64,000 nucleotides of DNA from Streptomyces chartreusis (GCF_008704715.1 NZ_CP023689.1:3906001-3970000); one strand, 5' to 3'. Positions 1 to 8,204 are shown, counted from the stretch's first letter. The notes: generated from the letters alone by a model not told the origin. Numbers and translations are program-made.

Positions 1-784
1 CGAAGTCGCCGGTGAGGACCTTGCCGGCGACGAGACCCGCGAAGTGGGCCATGTCGACCATGAGCGTGGCGCCGACCTCGTCGGCGATCTCGCGCATGAT
101 CCGGAAGTTCACGAGACGGGGGTAGGCGGAGTAGCCGGCGACGATGATCAGCGGCTTGAAGTCGCGGGCCGAGGCACGCAGCGCCTCGTAGTCGATCAGG
201 CCCGTGGCGGGGTCGGTGCCGTAGGAGCGCTGGTCGAACATCTTGCCGGAGATGTTGGGGCGGAAGCCGTGGGTGAGGTGGCCGCCGGCGTCCAGGGACA
301 TGCCGAGCATGCGCTGGTTGCCGAAGGCGCTGCGCAGCTCGGCCCAGTCGGCCTCGGAGAGGTCGTTGACCTGGCGGACGCCGGCCTTCTCCAGGGCGGG
401 GGCCTCGACGCGCTGGGCGAGGACGGCCCAGAAGGCGACGAGGTTGGCGTCGATGCCGGAGTGGGGCTGGACGTAGGCGTGGCGGGCACCGAAGAGCTCG
501 CGGGCGTGCTCGGCGGCGAGGGACTCGACGGTGTCGACGTTGCGGCAGCCGGCGTAGAAGCGGCGGCCGACGGTGCCCTCGGCGTACTTGTCGCTGAACC
601 AGTTGCCCATCGCCAGGAGGGTGGCCGGGGAGGCGTAGTTCTCGGAGGCGATCAGCTTGAGCATCTCGCGCTGGTCGGCGACCTCCTGGCCGATGGCATC
701 GGCCACGCGCGGCTCGACGGCGCGGATCACGTCGAGGGCGGAACGGAAGGCGGTGGACTCGGTGGAGAAGGGCTCGGCTGACAT
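1..784 (-). CDS. glyA: Serine hydroxymethyltransferase, 3' end cut off by window edge
   Basis: PLP enzyme of the cytosol that converts serine and tetrahydrofolate to glycine and 5,10-methylene-THF. About 261 N-terminal codons are visible, starting at an ATG with a GGAGG ribosome site 4-11 bases upstream. Recognisable SHMT blocks include LIASENYASPATLLAMG, GTVGRRFYAGCRNVD, the SLDAGGHLTHG region and DMAHFAGLVAGK near the edge. The PLP-lysine block lies beyond the window and cannot be checked. Compared with the common 420-residue form there is an insertion around residues 115-160, typical of the longer SHMT variant that many Streptomyces carry as a second copy (recalled, not searched). The leader carries a ZTP riboswitch, which implies control by one-carbon/purine status. 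The gene is divergent from the ornithine aminotransferase gene. Confidence 0.95.
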   Translation of the reverse strand, partial: MSAEPFSTESTAFRSALDVIRAVEPRVADAIGQEVADQREMLKLIASENYASPATLLAMGNWFSDKYAEGTVGRRFYAGCRNVDTVESLAAEHARELFGARHAYVQPHSGIDANLVAFWAVLAQRVEAPALEKAGVRQVNDLSEADWAELRSAFGNQRMLGMSLDAGGHLTHGFRPNISGKMFDQRSYGTDPATGLIDYEALRASARDFKPLIIVAGYSAYPRLVNFRIMREIADEVGATLMVDMAHFAGLVAGKVLTGDF

Positions 785-820
785 GGGGACCTCCGGACGT
801 CGTGTGCAGCGATCACGGTA

Positions 821-912
821 CGGCCCAGGCGCACGGCACTCGGTCTGGACTTCGGTCCAGGGGCCGCTCCCCGATGGTTGGTCCATCCCAGCGCGCCAGT
901 CACGGCCCGACG
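821..912 (-). promoter_or_regulatory. ZTP (pfl) riboswitch in the glyA leader
   Basis: Read on the minus strand, the leader contains GGGCCGTGACTGGCG (rc of 894-908), then an ATGG/CCAT hairpin and ATCGGGGAGCGG, then a CTGGAC/GTCCAG hairpin, and finally GCGCCTGGGCCG (rc of 821-832). The order and wording of the conserved blocks GUGACUGGCG, GGGGAGCG and GCCUGGGC match the pfl/ZTP riboswitch consensus. That RNA binds ZTP/ZMP and usually turns on folate and purine genes, including glyA. It ends about 26 bases before the SD region, so control of translation or of a nearby terminator fold are both possible. Identification is from motif memory, not a covariance search. Confidence 0.88.
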
Positions 913-915
913 ATC

Positions 916-921
916 AGCCTA
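916..921 (-). promoter_or_regulatory. Candidate -10 box for glyA
   Basis: On the minus strand TAGGCT lies just before the first conserved block of the riboswitch, which would place the transcription start at about 909. No convincing -35 is seen, so this rests mainly on position. Confidence 0.4.
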
Positions 922-1074
922 CCGGGCGGGCCGGCGCGCCATGGCCGTGCGTCCACCATGCGAGCCACGATAGAAGGGGGCGGCACAGCACGCGGAGGCA
1001 GGAAATGGACAGTGGCCGTGAGCCTCGTGACTGCCGGGACACGAGCCCTCGCGGCGGCGGAAACGGAGAGCCCC

Positions 1075-2289
1075 GTGACTACGTCGAGCAGCACCGAATC
1101 GCAGATCGCCGCGATCGACGCGCACAGTGCGCACAACTACCACCCGTTGCCGCTCGTGGTGACGACGGCGGACGGGGCGTGGATGACGGATGTGGAGGGA
1201 CGGCGGTATCTGGATCTGCTGGCCGGGTATTCGGCGCTCAATTTCGGGCACGGCAACCGGCGGATCCTGGCGGCGGCGAAGGCGCAGCTGGAGCGGGTGA
1301 CGCTGACGTCGCGGGCGTTTCACCACGACCGGTTCGCCGCGTTCTGCGAGGAGCTCGCGCAGCTGTGCGGGATGGAGATGGTGCTGCCGATGAACACCGG
1401 CGCGGAGGCGGTGGAGACGGCCGTGAAGACCGCCCGGAAGTGGGGTTACCGGGTCAAGGGCGTGCCGGCGGAGATGGCGAAGATCGTGGTCGCGGGCAAC
1501 AACTTCCACGGCCGGACGACGACGATCATCAGTTTCTCCACCGATCCGGAGGCGCGGGCGGACTTCGGGCCGTACACGCCGGGCTTCGAGATCGTGCCGT
1601 ACGGGGATCTGACGGCGATGCGGGAGGCGTTGACGGAGAACACGGTGGCCGTGCTGCTGGAGCCGATCCAGGGCGAGGCGGGGGTGCTCATGCCTCCGGC
1701 GGGTTACCTGTCGGCGGTGCGGGAGCTGGCGCGGGAGCGGGACGTGCTGTTCGTGGCGGACGAGATCCAGTCGGGGCTGGGCCGTACGGGGCGCACGTTC
1801 GCGTGCGAGCACGAGGGGGTCGTGCCGGACATGTATGTGCTGGGCAAGGCGCTCGGGGGCGGGGTCGTGCCGGTGTCGGCGGTGGTGTCGTCGGCCGATG
1901 TGCTCGGGGTGTTCCGGCCCGGGGAGCACGGGTCGACGTTCGGCGGGAATCCGCTGGCGTGTGCGGTGGCGCTGGAGGTGATCGCGATGCTGCGGACGGG
2001 CGAGTTCCAGGCGCGGGCGGCCGAGCTGGGCGCTCATCTGCACCGGGAGCTGGGCCTGTTGACGGGGACGGGCCGGGTGACGGAGGTGCGGGGGCGCGGC
2101 CTGTGGGCGGGTGTCGACATCGCGCGGGCGTACGGCACGGGGCGGGAGGTGTCCGAGAAGCTGATGGACCGGGGTGTGCTCGTGAAGGACACCCATGGGG
2201 CGACGATCCGGATCGCGCCGCCCCTGGTGATCGGGAAGGAGGATCTGGACTGGGGGCTCGCCCAGTTGCGGGATGTGCTCGGGGTGTGA
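1075..2289 (+). CDS. rocD: Ornithine aminotransferase
   Basis: Class III PLP aminotransferase (404 aa) that moves the delta-amino group of ornithine to 2-oxoglutarate, giving glutamate semialdehyde in arginine catabolism and proline synthesis. The GTG at 1075 is chosen because a GGAGAG ribosome site lies just upstream and the protein then starts with the family-typical short N-terminus before IDAHSAHNYHPLPLV. Visible family blocks are YLDLLAGYSALNFGHG, MNTGAEAVETAVKTARKWGY, FHGRTTTIISFS, LEPIQGEAGV, ADEIQSGLGRTG (Asp/Gln that hold PLP), the Schiff-base lysine in LGKALGGG, and STFGGNPLAC. Homology to the OAT subgroup is strong through the whole length. No arginase or other urea-pathway gene is adjacent; the next gene is an AraC regulator. 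Confidence 0.92.
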   Translation: MTTSSSTESQIAAIDAHSAHNYHPLPLVVTTADGAWMTDVEGRRYLDLLAGYSALNFGHGNRRILAAAKAQLERVTLTSRAFHHDRFAAFCEELAQLCGMEMVLPMNTGAEAVETAVKTARKWGYRVKGVPAEMAKIVVAGNNFHGRTTTIISFSTDPEARADFGPYTPGFEIVPYGDLTAMREALTENTVAVLLEPIQGEAGVLMPPAGYLSAVRELARERDVLFVADEIQSGLGRTGRTFACEHEGVVPDMYVLGKALGGGVVPVSAVVSSADVLGVFRPGEHGSTFGGNPLACAVALEVIAMLRTGEFQARAAELGAHLHRELGLLTGTGRVTEVRGRGLWAGVDIARAYGTGREVSEKLMDRGVLVKDTHGATIRIAPPLVIGKEDLDWGLAQLRDVLGV

Positions 2290-2488
2290 GTGCGCCGCCG
2301 GGTGGGGGCGGGCGCCGACGGAGTTGGTCGCCGGGCAGTAGGCGCCCGTGCTCGTTGCGCCGGTTCGGGTCGGCCTGTTGTCCCTGGTCCGTCCACGGCC
2401 GGGACCGGTGCCACCGGGATTCCGGGGCGGTGGGTGGCCGGGGGCGGTACGTTCCGCGCAGGACGCGTCACGGAGAGGCATGGGCGTC

Positions 2489-3520
2489 ATGGGCGGAGCG
2501 GTGTCGGGGGCCGGGTCCGGGGGTGCGGGGCGGGGGCTGCTGTTCCGGGGCGGTGATGTCGAGGAGTTGCATGCGCTGGTCAGTGCGCGGTTCGCACCGC
2601 ATCGGCTGACGGTGCTGGACGAGCATCCGGTCGACGGGCGGTTCCGCTGTGTGCACGAGGGCGGCGTGGCGCTGTACGAGCTGGGGTACGGGGCGGAGGT
2701 CGATGTCACGCCGGGTGAGCTGCCGGAGTTCTACAACATCCATGTGCCGCTGTCGGGAGACGGTGTCGTCACGGCGGACGGGGTGGCGCTCGGGTCCTCG
2801 CTCAGTGTCGTCAATCCGGGGCAGCGGCTGTCGATGCGGTGGAGCGGGGAGACGCTGAACCGGGTGCTGATCATCCCGCGGGCCACGCTCGACCTGGCGC
2901 TCGCGGTGCGGCTCGGGGAGCTGCCGTCCGTGCCGCTGCGGTTCGCGCCGGTGCTGGATCCTCGGGTGGGGCCGGTCGGGGCGTGGTTGCGGGTGGTGCG
3001 GGCGTTCGCCGAGTTCGCCGACTCGGAGTTGGCGGCGCGCTCGCCGCTGGGCGTGGGGCACTTCGAGCAGTTGCTGGTGAACGGGCTGCTGGACGCTCAG
3101 CCGCATGTGCTCAGCGACTCGGTGGCGGGGCGGGGTCCTGCGGTGCTGCCCAGTGCCGTGCGGCGGGCCGCGGACTTCTGTGCCGAGCATGCCCATGAGC
3201 CGATATCCGTGGCCGACATGGCGGTGGCGGCGCGGGTGAGTGTGCGCAGTCTGCGGGAGGGGTTCCGGGTGCATCTGGCCACGACTCCGCTGGCGTATCT
3301 GCGGCGGGTCCGGCTGGACCTGGCGCGCCGCGATCTGCTGGCCATCGCGGACGGGCACGGGTTCGGGACGGTGACGGAGGTGGCGTTGCGGTGGGGGTTC
3401 GCGCATCTGGGGCGGTTCACGGGGCACTATCGGCGGGTGTACGGGGAGACGCCGTCACAGACGTTGCGGCGGAGTCCGGGCTATCCACAAAAGGGTGCGG
3501 TTCCCGTCGTAAGCGGATAG
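2489..3520 (+). CDS. AraC-family transcriptional regulator
   Basis: Predicted DNA-binding regulator (343 aa). The N-terminal ~200 residues resemble the AraC-binding-like cupin domain (VDGRFRCVHEGGVALYELGYG, FYNIHVPLSGDGVV, VNPGQRLSMRW). The C-terminal ~100 residues carry the two AraC helix-turn-helix motifs, with the second one recognisable as VTEVALRWGFAHLGRFTGHYRRVYGE. ATG 2489 is preferred over ATG 2480 because GGAGAGG at 2472-2478 is correctly spaced only for it. The ligand is unknown. It lies 200 bases downstream of rocD on the same strand, so it may regulate amine or amino-acid catabolism, but nothing in the sequence proves that. Confidence 0.85.
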   Translation: MGGAVSGAGSGGAGRGLLFRGGDVEELHALVSARFAPHRLTVLDEHPVDGRFRCVHEGGVALYELGYGAEVDVTPGELPEFYNIHVPLSGDGVVTADGVALGSSLSVVNPGQRLSMRWSGETLNRVLIIPRATLDLALAVRLGELPSVPLRFAPVLDPRVGPVGAWLRVVRAFAEFADSELAARSPLGVGHFEQLLVNGLLDAQPHVLSDSVAGRGPAVLPSAVRRAADFCAEHAHEPISVADMAVAARVSVRSLREGFRVHLATTPLAYLRRVRLDLARRDLLAIADGHGFGTVTEVALRWGFAHLGRFTGHYRRVYGETPSQTLRRSPGYPQKGAVPVVSG

Positions 3521-3555
3521 CCGGGTGATGGGTGCCGGCGGGATGCTGGAGGCCT

Positions 3556-3602
3556 GCCGCCCGGGTCGTGGACGGTGGTTCGGGGGAACCGAGCCGGGCG
3601 GC
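3556..3602. terminator. Bidirectional hairpin between convergent genes
   Basis: A perfect 9-bp inverted repeat, GCCGCCCGG (3556-3564) and CCGGGCGGC (3594-3602), encloses an inner GGTT/AACC stem-loop. It lies in the gap between the convergent AraC-type gene and the ligase gene, the expected place for a shared terminator. Confidence 0.65.
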
Positions 3603-3666
3603 AGCACCGGCGGCATCTGCCGCATCCGCGCGGATCCGCCCGGCTCACGGCAGCGTTGCTCGGCCG

Positions 3667-4851
3667 TCAGAGGATCACGTGCGGCAGGAAGCGGGCGTAC
3701 TCGTCGGTGATCAGGCCGAAGGACTCCCGGATGCCGAGGCCTGCCGACTCGTCCTCGACGACCCACGCGCCGAGGACGACGTGGTTGCCGTCGAAGGCGG
3801 GCAGCGGGGCCAACTGCTGGTAGCAGCAGGGTTCGTCGCGGACGGCGGCCTCGGTGCCGGGTTCGTGGATGGTGACGCCCGCGCCCTCGCGGCCCAGCAG
3901 GGGTTTGGCGACATGGCCGGTGGTGTGCGCCAGCTCCCGCGGGCCGTCGAGGTAGGCGGGGAGCAGGTTCGGGTGGCCCGGGTAGAGCTCCCAGAGGATG
4001 GCGAGGAGGGCCTTGTTGCTGAGGAGCATCTTCCAGGCCGGTTCGATCCACAGGGTCGTCCCGGTGCCGCCGCCGTTGTCGAGGGTGTCCAGGACGTGGT
4101 CGGCGAAGCGGTCGGTGGTCAGCCACTCCCAGGGGTAGAGCTTGAAGCAGCTGCGGATGAAGCGGAGTTGCCTGTCCACGAAGCGGCCGGAGAGGCGGTC
4201 CCAGCCGATCTCCTCCATGGAGATCCAGCCGGTGTCCAGGCCCGCCTGTTCCGCGGTCTCCTTCAGATAGGCGACCGTCATCATGTCCTCGCCGAGCTCG
4301 TCGGCCGAGGAGTACGCGAAGTGCAGCGGGGCGCCCGGCGGGAGCAGGGCCGCCTGCTTCTGCCAGGCGGCGACGAGGCGTTCGTGCAGGGAGTTCCACT
4401 GGTCGGCGCCGGGGAAGCGGTCCTCCATCCAGAACCACTGGGGCGAGGCGGCCTCGACCAGGGAGGTGGGGGTGTCGGCGTTGTACTCCAGGAGCCTGGC
4501 CGGGCCGGTGCCGTCGTAGTGGAGGTCGAAGCGGCCGTAGACGGAGGGCAGTTCGGCGCGGCGGTGCCAGGCCTCGGCAACCGCGTTCGCGATGCGCGGG
4601 TCGGTGATGCCGAGGTCGGCGAAGCGGCCGGCGGAGACGATGTGGTCGGCCGCGGCGAGGCACATGCGGTGCAGTTCCTCGACGGTCTCCTCCAGCGCCT
4701 CGACCTCCGCGAGGGAGAACACGTAGTAGGCGCTCTCGTCCCAGTAGGGGCGCAGGGAGTCGTCCGGGTGGCGGGTGAGGGGGTAGATGAGCCCCTGCTC
4801 CTCGACGGTCTGCTGCCAGTCGGGGCGGGGCTCGATCGTGCGGCGCTCCAT
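3667..4851 (-). CDS. Glutathionylspermidine synthase-family ATP-grasp ligase (YgiC-like)
   Basis: A 394-residue protein of the GSP_synth family, the ATP-grasp amide-ligase half of glutathionylspermidine synthase. Recognisable blocks are YGRFDLHYDG with LLEYNADTPTSLVEA, LWIEPAWKMLLSNKALLAIL, and VAKPLLGREGAGV, the glycine-rich nucleotide loop of the ATP-grasp fold. Streptomyces do not make glutathione, so the true acceptor and donor are unknown. E. coli YgiC is a stand-alone homologue of the same kind. The gene is downstream of, and 16 bases from, a small lipoprotein gene on the same strand, so the two probably form an operon. Confidence 0.82.
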   Translation of the reverse strand: MERRTIEPRPDWQQTVEEQGLIYPLTRHPDDSLRPYWDESAYYVFSLAEVEALEETVEELHRMCLAAADHIVSAGRFADLGITDPRIANAVAEAWHRRAELPSVYGRFDLHYDGTGPARLLEYNADTPTSLVEAASPQWFWMEDRFPGADQWNSLHERLVAAWQKQAALLPPGAPLHFAYSSADELGEDMMTVAYLKETAEQAGLDTGWISMEEIGWDRLSGRFVDRQLRFIRSCFKLYPWEWLTTDRFADHVLDTLDNGGGTGTTLWIEPAWKMLLSNKALLAILWELYPGHPNLLPAYLDGPRELAHTTGHVAKPLLGREGAGVTIHEPGTEAAVRDEPCCYQQLAPLPAFDGNHVVLGAWVVEDESAGLGIRESFGLITDEYARFLPHVIL

Positions 4852-4867
4852 GTCGTGGGGGTCCCGC

Positions 4868-5215
4868 TCAGCCGCCGCCGCTGCCCGAGCAGCCGAAGCC
4901 GCCTCGGTCGACGGCCTCGCTGCGGCTGAAGGTGCCGTAGTCGGCGCGGCCGGCGTCGAACTCGGAGTCGTAGTACCAGGCGGCGTCGGAGCCGCGGGTC
5001 TTCTTCTTGCCGCCCTTGCCGTAGGAGGAGCCGGAGCCGCTGCCGGACTTGCAGTTCTTGTCCGCGACGATCTTGTAGCCCTCGTAGGTGTAGCTGTCGC
5101 GGTCGACGCAGCGGCGGTCGGGGTCGGAGCCGCACGAGGTGAGGGCCGCCGCGATGACTCCCATGCCGCCGAGTACGACCGTGCCGGAGCGCAGCCTGCG
5201 TCGTGTTTCCGCCAT
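4868..5215 (-). CDS. Small lipoprotein, YgiB/DUF1190-like
   Basis: A 115-residue protein with a short basic N-terminus, a hydrophobic segment and the lipobox LTSC at about residues 25-28, predicting export and lipid anchoring. The mature part is rich in Gly/Ser/Lys and ends RGGFGCSGSGGG. The RGGFG ending and the position directly upstream of a YgiC-type ligase resemble E. coli YgiB, which precedes YgiC. This relationship is suggested by motif and gene order only. The ATG is preceded by GGGGAGA at normal spacing. Confidence 0.7.
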   Translation of the reverse strand: MAETRRRLRSGTVVLGGMGVIAAALTSCGSDPDRRCVDRDSYTYEGYKIVADKNCKSGSGSGSSYGKGGKKKTRGSDAAWYYDSEFDAGRADYGTFSRSEAVDRGGFGCSGSGGG

Positions 5216-5378
5216 GCCTGTGTCTCCCCCGATGTTCTCGATGAACCGGTTGATGAGCCGGTCGCCTGACGGATTGTCAGTCTGATTGTCCGTGGTTCGT
5301 CAGGCGGACAGCCTAGAGATCGGTGCGAGTGCGGCTGTCGGCGGGGCTGTGGTTCTTCCGCTCGCCTACAGTCGCTCT

Positions 5379-6218
5379 GTGCTGTTTGGGATGTTGTGTG
5401 CGCTGGCTGCGGCTGTCTGTTTCGGTACGGCGACCGTGTTGCAGGCGATGGCCGCGCGGGCGGCGAGTGCGCAGGGAGGTCGCGGCGGCGAGGCGGGGGT
5501 GCTGCTGCGGGCGCTGCGCCAGTGGCGATATCTGGCCGGGCTCGGGCTGGACGGGCTGGGGTTCGTGTTCCAGGTCCTCGCGCTGCGGTCGATTCCGATC
5601 TACGCCGTCGGGGCGGCGCTGGCGTCCAGTCTCGCGGTGACGGCGGTGGTCGCGGCGCGCTTGCTGCGGGTGCGGCTGGGGCGGGCCGAGTGGGGTGCCG
5701 TGGCGGTGGTCTGTGCCGGCTTGGCGATGCTCGGGCTCTCGGCCGGGACGGAGGGGGACACCGGCGGGTCGGACGCGCTGAAGTTCTCGATGCTCGGGGT
5801 GGCGCTGGCCGTGCTCGGGGTGGGCCTGGCGGGCGGGCGGTTGCCGGAGCGGGGGCGGGGGCTGGTGCTCGGGCTGGCGGCCGGGTTCGGGTTCGGGGTG
5901 GTCGAGGTGGCGGTGCGGCTGATCGATTCGATGGCGGTGCCGGAGTTGTTGGGCAATCCGGCGACGTACGCGTTGCTGGTGGGGGGCGGGGCGGCGTTTC
6001 TGGCGCTGACTTCTGCGTTGCAGCGGGGGTCCGTGACGGTGGCCACGGCGGCGCTGGTGATCGGGGAGACGGTGGGGCCGGCGCTGGTGGGGGTGGTGTG
6101 GCTGGGGGACCGGACGCGCGAGGGACTGGCCTGGCTGGCCGTGCTGGGGTTCGTGGTGTCGGTGGCGGGGGCGCTCGCGTTGGCTCGGTTCGGTGAGGCG
6201 CCGGGCGAGGACGAGTGA
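5379..6218 (+). CDS. DMT/EamA-like multispanning membrane protein
   Basis: An integral membrane protein (279 aa from GTG 5379) with about nine or ten hydrophobic segments and short basic loops, arranged like drug/metabolite transporter proteins. It opens VLFGMLCALAAAVCFGTATVLQAMAAR, as in actinobacterial EamA-like proteins. An upstream TTG in the same frame would add 31 poorly hydrophobic residues and lacks a ribosome site, so it was not chosen. TACAGT at 5367-5372 is placed so that transcription could begin at the start codon itself (leaderless). The substrate is unknown. It converges on the MocR gene with only 7 bases between them. Confidence 0.75.
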   Translation: MLFGMLCALAAAVCFGTATVLQAMAARAASAQGGRGGEAGVLLRALRQWRYLAGLGLDGLGFVFQVLALRSIPIYAVGAALASSLAVTAVVAARLLRVRLGRAEWGAVAVVCAGLAMLGLSAGTEGDTGGSDALKFSMLGVALAVLGVGLAGGRLPERGRGLVLGLAAGFGFGVVEVAVRLIDSMAVPELLGNPATYALLVGGGAAFLALTSALQRGSVTVATAALVIGETVGPALVGVVWLGDRTREGLAWLAVLGFVVSVAGALALARFGEAPGEDE

Positions 6219-6225
6219 GCGTGAT

Positions 6226-7614
6226 TCAGGGCAGCACTCGGCACAGCGCCTCCAGCGCGCCCGCCCACGCATGGTCCGGCGGTGTTCCGTAGCCCACGAC
6301 CAGGGCGTCCAAGGGGTCCGTGGGCGATTTCTCGTGGCGGTAGGACGTCAGTCCGTGCAGGGCCAGGCCCTGCCAGGTCGCGGCCCGGAGTACGGAGCGT
6401 TCCGTGCCGGGCGGGAGGCGCAGGACGGCGTGCAGGCCGGCCGCGATGCCGGTGACACCGAGGTGGGGGGCTTGGGCGGACAGGGCCCGGACCAGGGCGT
6501 CGCGGCGGCGCCGGTAGCGCAGGCGGGCGGCGCGGACGTGGCGGTCGTAGGCGCCGGACGTGAGGAACTCGGCCAGGGTCAGCTGGTCCAGGACGCCGCA
6601 GGTGTCGGAGCCGCCCTTCGCCGCGGTCACCTCGTCCACCAGCGCGGGGGGCAACACCATCCAGGCCAGGCGCAGGCCGGGGGCGAGGGACTTGCTGGCG
6701 GTGCCGAGGTAGACGACGTTGTCGGGGTCCAGGCCCTGGAGCGCGCCGACCGGCTGGCGGTCGTAGCGGAACTCGCCGTCGTAGTCGTCCTCCAGAACCA
6801 GTCCGCCGGTGCGGCGCGCCCAGTCCACCACCGTCGCGCGGCGGTCGCGGTGCAGTGGCACACCCATCGGGAACTGGTGGGCGGGGGTGAGGAGTACGGC
6901 TCCCTGGGAGGTCAGCTCCGCCGGGTTCGTGCCCAGTTCGTCGAAGGGCAGGGGCTCGGTGGTCAGGCCGGCGGTCGTGAGCTGGTTCCAGTGCGGCGGG
7001 AGGCCGTACGACTCCACGGCCACCGTTCGCAGGCCGCGTGCCCGCAGCACCCTGCCGAGCAGCTGGAGGCCGTGCACGAAACCCGAGCACACCACGACGC
7101 GGCCGGGGTCCGCGCGCACGCCCCGCGCCCGGGCGAGGTAGCCGGCGAGGGCGGTGCGCAGTTCGGCGTGGCCGCGCGGGTCGCCGTAGCCGAGGGACCC
7201 GTTCGGGGCGGCGAGGAAGGCGCGGCGGGCGGCCCTGAGCCACTCCGCGCGGGGGAAGGCCGCCAGATCGGGGGTGCCGGGGACCAGGTCGTAGGCGGGG
7301 CGGGCGCGCTCGGGGCGGGGCGCGGCGGCCGGGCCCGTCGGCGGAGTCACGGTGCGGTCGGCGACCCGGGTGCCCGAGCCCTGGCGGGCGGTGAGCCAGC
7401 CCTCGGCGACGAGTTCGGCGTACGCCTCGGCGACCGTGTTGCGGGCGATGCCGAGGTCGGCGGCGAGGGAGCGGGAGGACGGCAGGCGGGTGCCGGGGGC
7501 GAGGCGTGCGGTGCGCACCGCCTCGCGCAGGGCGTCGGTCAGGCCCCGGCGCAGGCCCGGTCCCGCCGGTTCCAGATGGAGGTCGACACCAAAAGCGGCC
7601 CAAGGTTTCGCCAT
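6226..7614 (-). CDS. MocR/PdxR-type regulator (GntR HTH plus aminotransferase-like domain)
   Basis: A 462-residue MocR-subfamily GntR regulator. The N-terminal winged helix (about residues 20-90) contains LPSSRSLAADLGIARNTVAEAY and is followed by a class-I aminotransferase-like domain used as a PLP or amino-acid sensor. The PLP-lysine region is visible as YLGTASKSLAPGLRLAWMVLP, and LEDDYDGEFRYDRQP corresponds to the conserved MocR block. The gene is divergent, by 47 bases, from a three-gene unit of two AhpD-like proteins and a PEP-mutase-family enzyme, which it probably controls. No pdxS/pdxT genes are next to it, so a role in vitamin B6 control is not supported by context. Confidence 0.88.
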   Translation of the reverse strand: MAKPWAAFGVDLHLEPAGPGLRRGLTDALREAVRTARLAPGTRLPSSRSLAADLGIARNTVAEAYAELVAEGWLTARQGSGTRVADRTVTPPTGPAAAPRPERARPAYDLVPGTPDLAAFPRAEWLRAARRAFLAAPNGSLGYGDPRGHAELRTALAGYLARARGVRADPGRVVVCSGFVHGLQLLGRVLRARGLRTVAVESYGLPPHWNQLTTAGLTTEPLPFDELGTNPAELTSQGAVLLTPAHQFPMGVPLHRDRRATVVDWARRTGGLVLEDDYDGEFRYDRQPVGALQGLDPDNVVYLGTASKSLAPGLRLAWMVLPPALVDEVTAAKGGSDTCGVLDQLTLAEFLTSGAYDRHVRAARLRYRRRRDALVRALSAQAPHLGVTGIAAGLHAVLRLPPGTERSVLRAATWQGLALHGLTSYRHEKSPTDPLDALVVGYGTPPDHAWAGALEALCRVLP

Positions 7615-7616
7615 GG

Positions 7617-7628
7617 AAGTGGACCATA
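7617..7628. promoter_or_regulatory. Candidate MocR operator
   Basis: AAGTGGACCATA sits in the 47-base divergent gap beside the MocR start codon. It resembles the AAGTGGWCTA-type box I recall for corynebacterial PdxR. Resemblance and position are the only evidence. Confidence 0.35.
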
Positions 7629-7661
7629 CTCCTGGGCTGCTTCGCTCCTAGGGTCGAGATC

Positions 7662-8204
7662 ATGACGACGACCGAAGAGAGCACGGCGACGACCGTGGCG
7701 TACGCGACCGAACCGACCCCGCGCCTCGACTGGGCCGCGCTCGCCCCCGACGTGTTCAAGGCCATGGTCCGGCTCGACGCGGCGGCCGGACGGGGACTGG
7801 AGCCGGCCCTGCGCGAGCTGGTGAAGATCCGGGCCTCGCAGATCAACCACTGCGCGTTCTGCCTCGACATGCACACCAAGGACGCGCTCGCGGCCGGTGA
7901 GAGCGTCGAGCGGATCGTGCAGCTGAGCGCGTGGGAGGAGTCGCGGCACTTCTACACCGAACGCGAGCTCGCGGCCCTTGAGCTGACGGACGCCGTGACC
8001 GTGCTGACTGGGGGCACCTCCCAGGCTTTCGGCACTGGGGGAGGCTTCGTGCCGGACGAGGTCTACGAGCGCGCCGCCCGGCAGTTCGAGGAGGCCGAGC
8101 TGGCGCAGCTGATCGCGGCGATCAGCGTGATCAACGCGTGGAACCGGTTCGGCGTGACGTGCCGGCGCACTCCGGGGCACTACCAGCCGGGCCAGTTCCG
8201 GTGA
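7662..8204 (+). CDS. AhpD-like carboxymuconolactone decarboxylase family protein
   Basis: A 180-residue member of the AhpD/CMD superfamily, small helical proteins that often act as thiol peroxidases. The redox CxxC is in NHCAFCLDMHTKDA, followed by the usual HYTE/RELAALELTDAVT helix. ATG 7662 is the first start after the divergent promoter region. Relative to its downstream paralogue it carries about ten extra residues (GGTSQAFGTGGG replaces DR) exactly where a palindromic DNA repeat has inserted in frame. It overlaps the next gene by GTGA, indicating translational coupling. Confidence 0.85.
   Translation: MTTTEESTATTVAYATEPTPRLDWAALAPDVFKAMVRLDAAAGRGLEPALRELVKIRASQINHCAFCLDMHTKDALAAGESVERIVQLSAWEESRHFYTERELAALELTDAVTVLTGGTSQAFGTGGGFVPDEVYERAARQFEEAELAQLIAAISVINAWNRFGVTCRRTPGHYQPGQFR
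8007..8044. repeat. Short palindromic Streptomyces repeat inserted in-frame inside a gene
   Basis: The element begins ACTGGGGGCACCTCCCAG and ends ACTGGGGGAGG, with CTGGG/CCCAG and CCTCCC(CC)AG/CTGGGGGAGG pairings. I recognise this wording from many Streptomyces genomes, where it is scattered within and between genes. Here it adds about 30 bases without breaking the frame. Confidence 0.7.

Noticed and set aside
785..1074. Possible extra N-terminal coding region for rocD starting near 802
   Set aside because: That stretch overlaps the ZTP riboswitch of glyA, and the GTG at 1075 has a proper ribosome site and gives the normal aminotransferase start.
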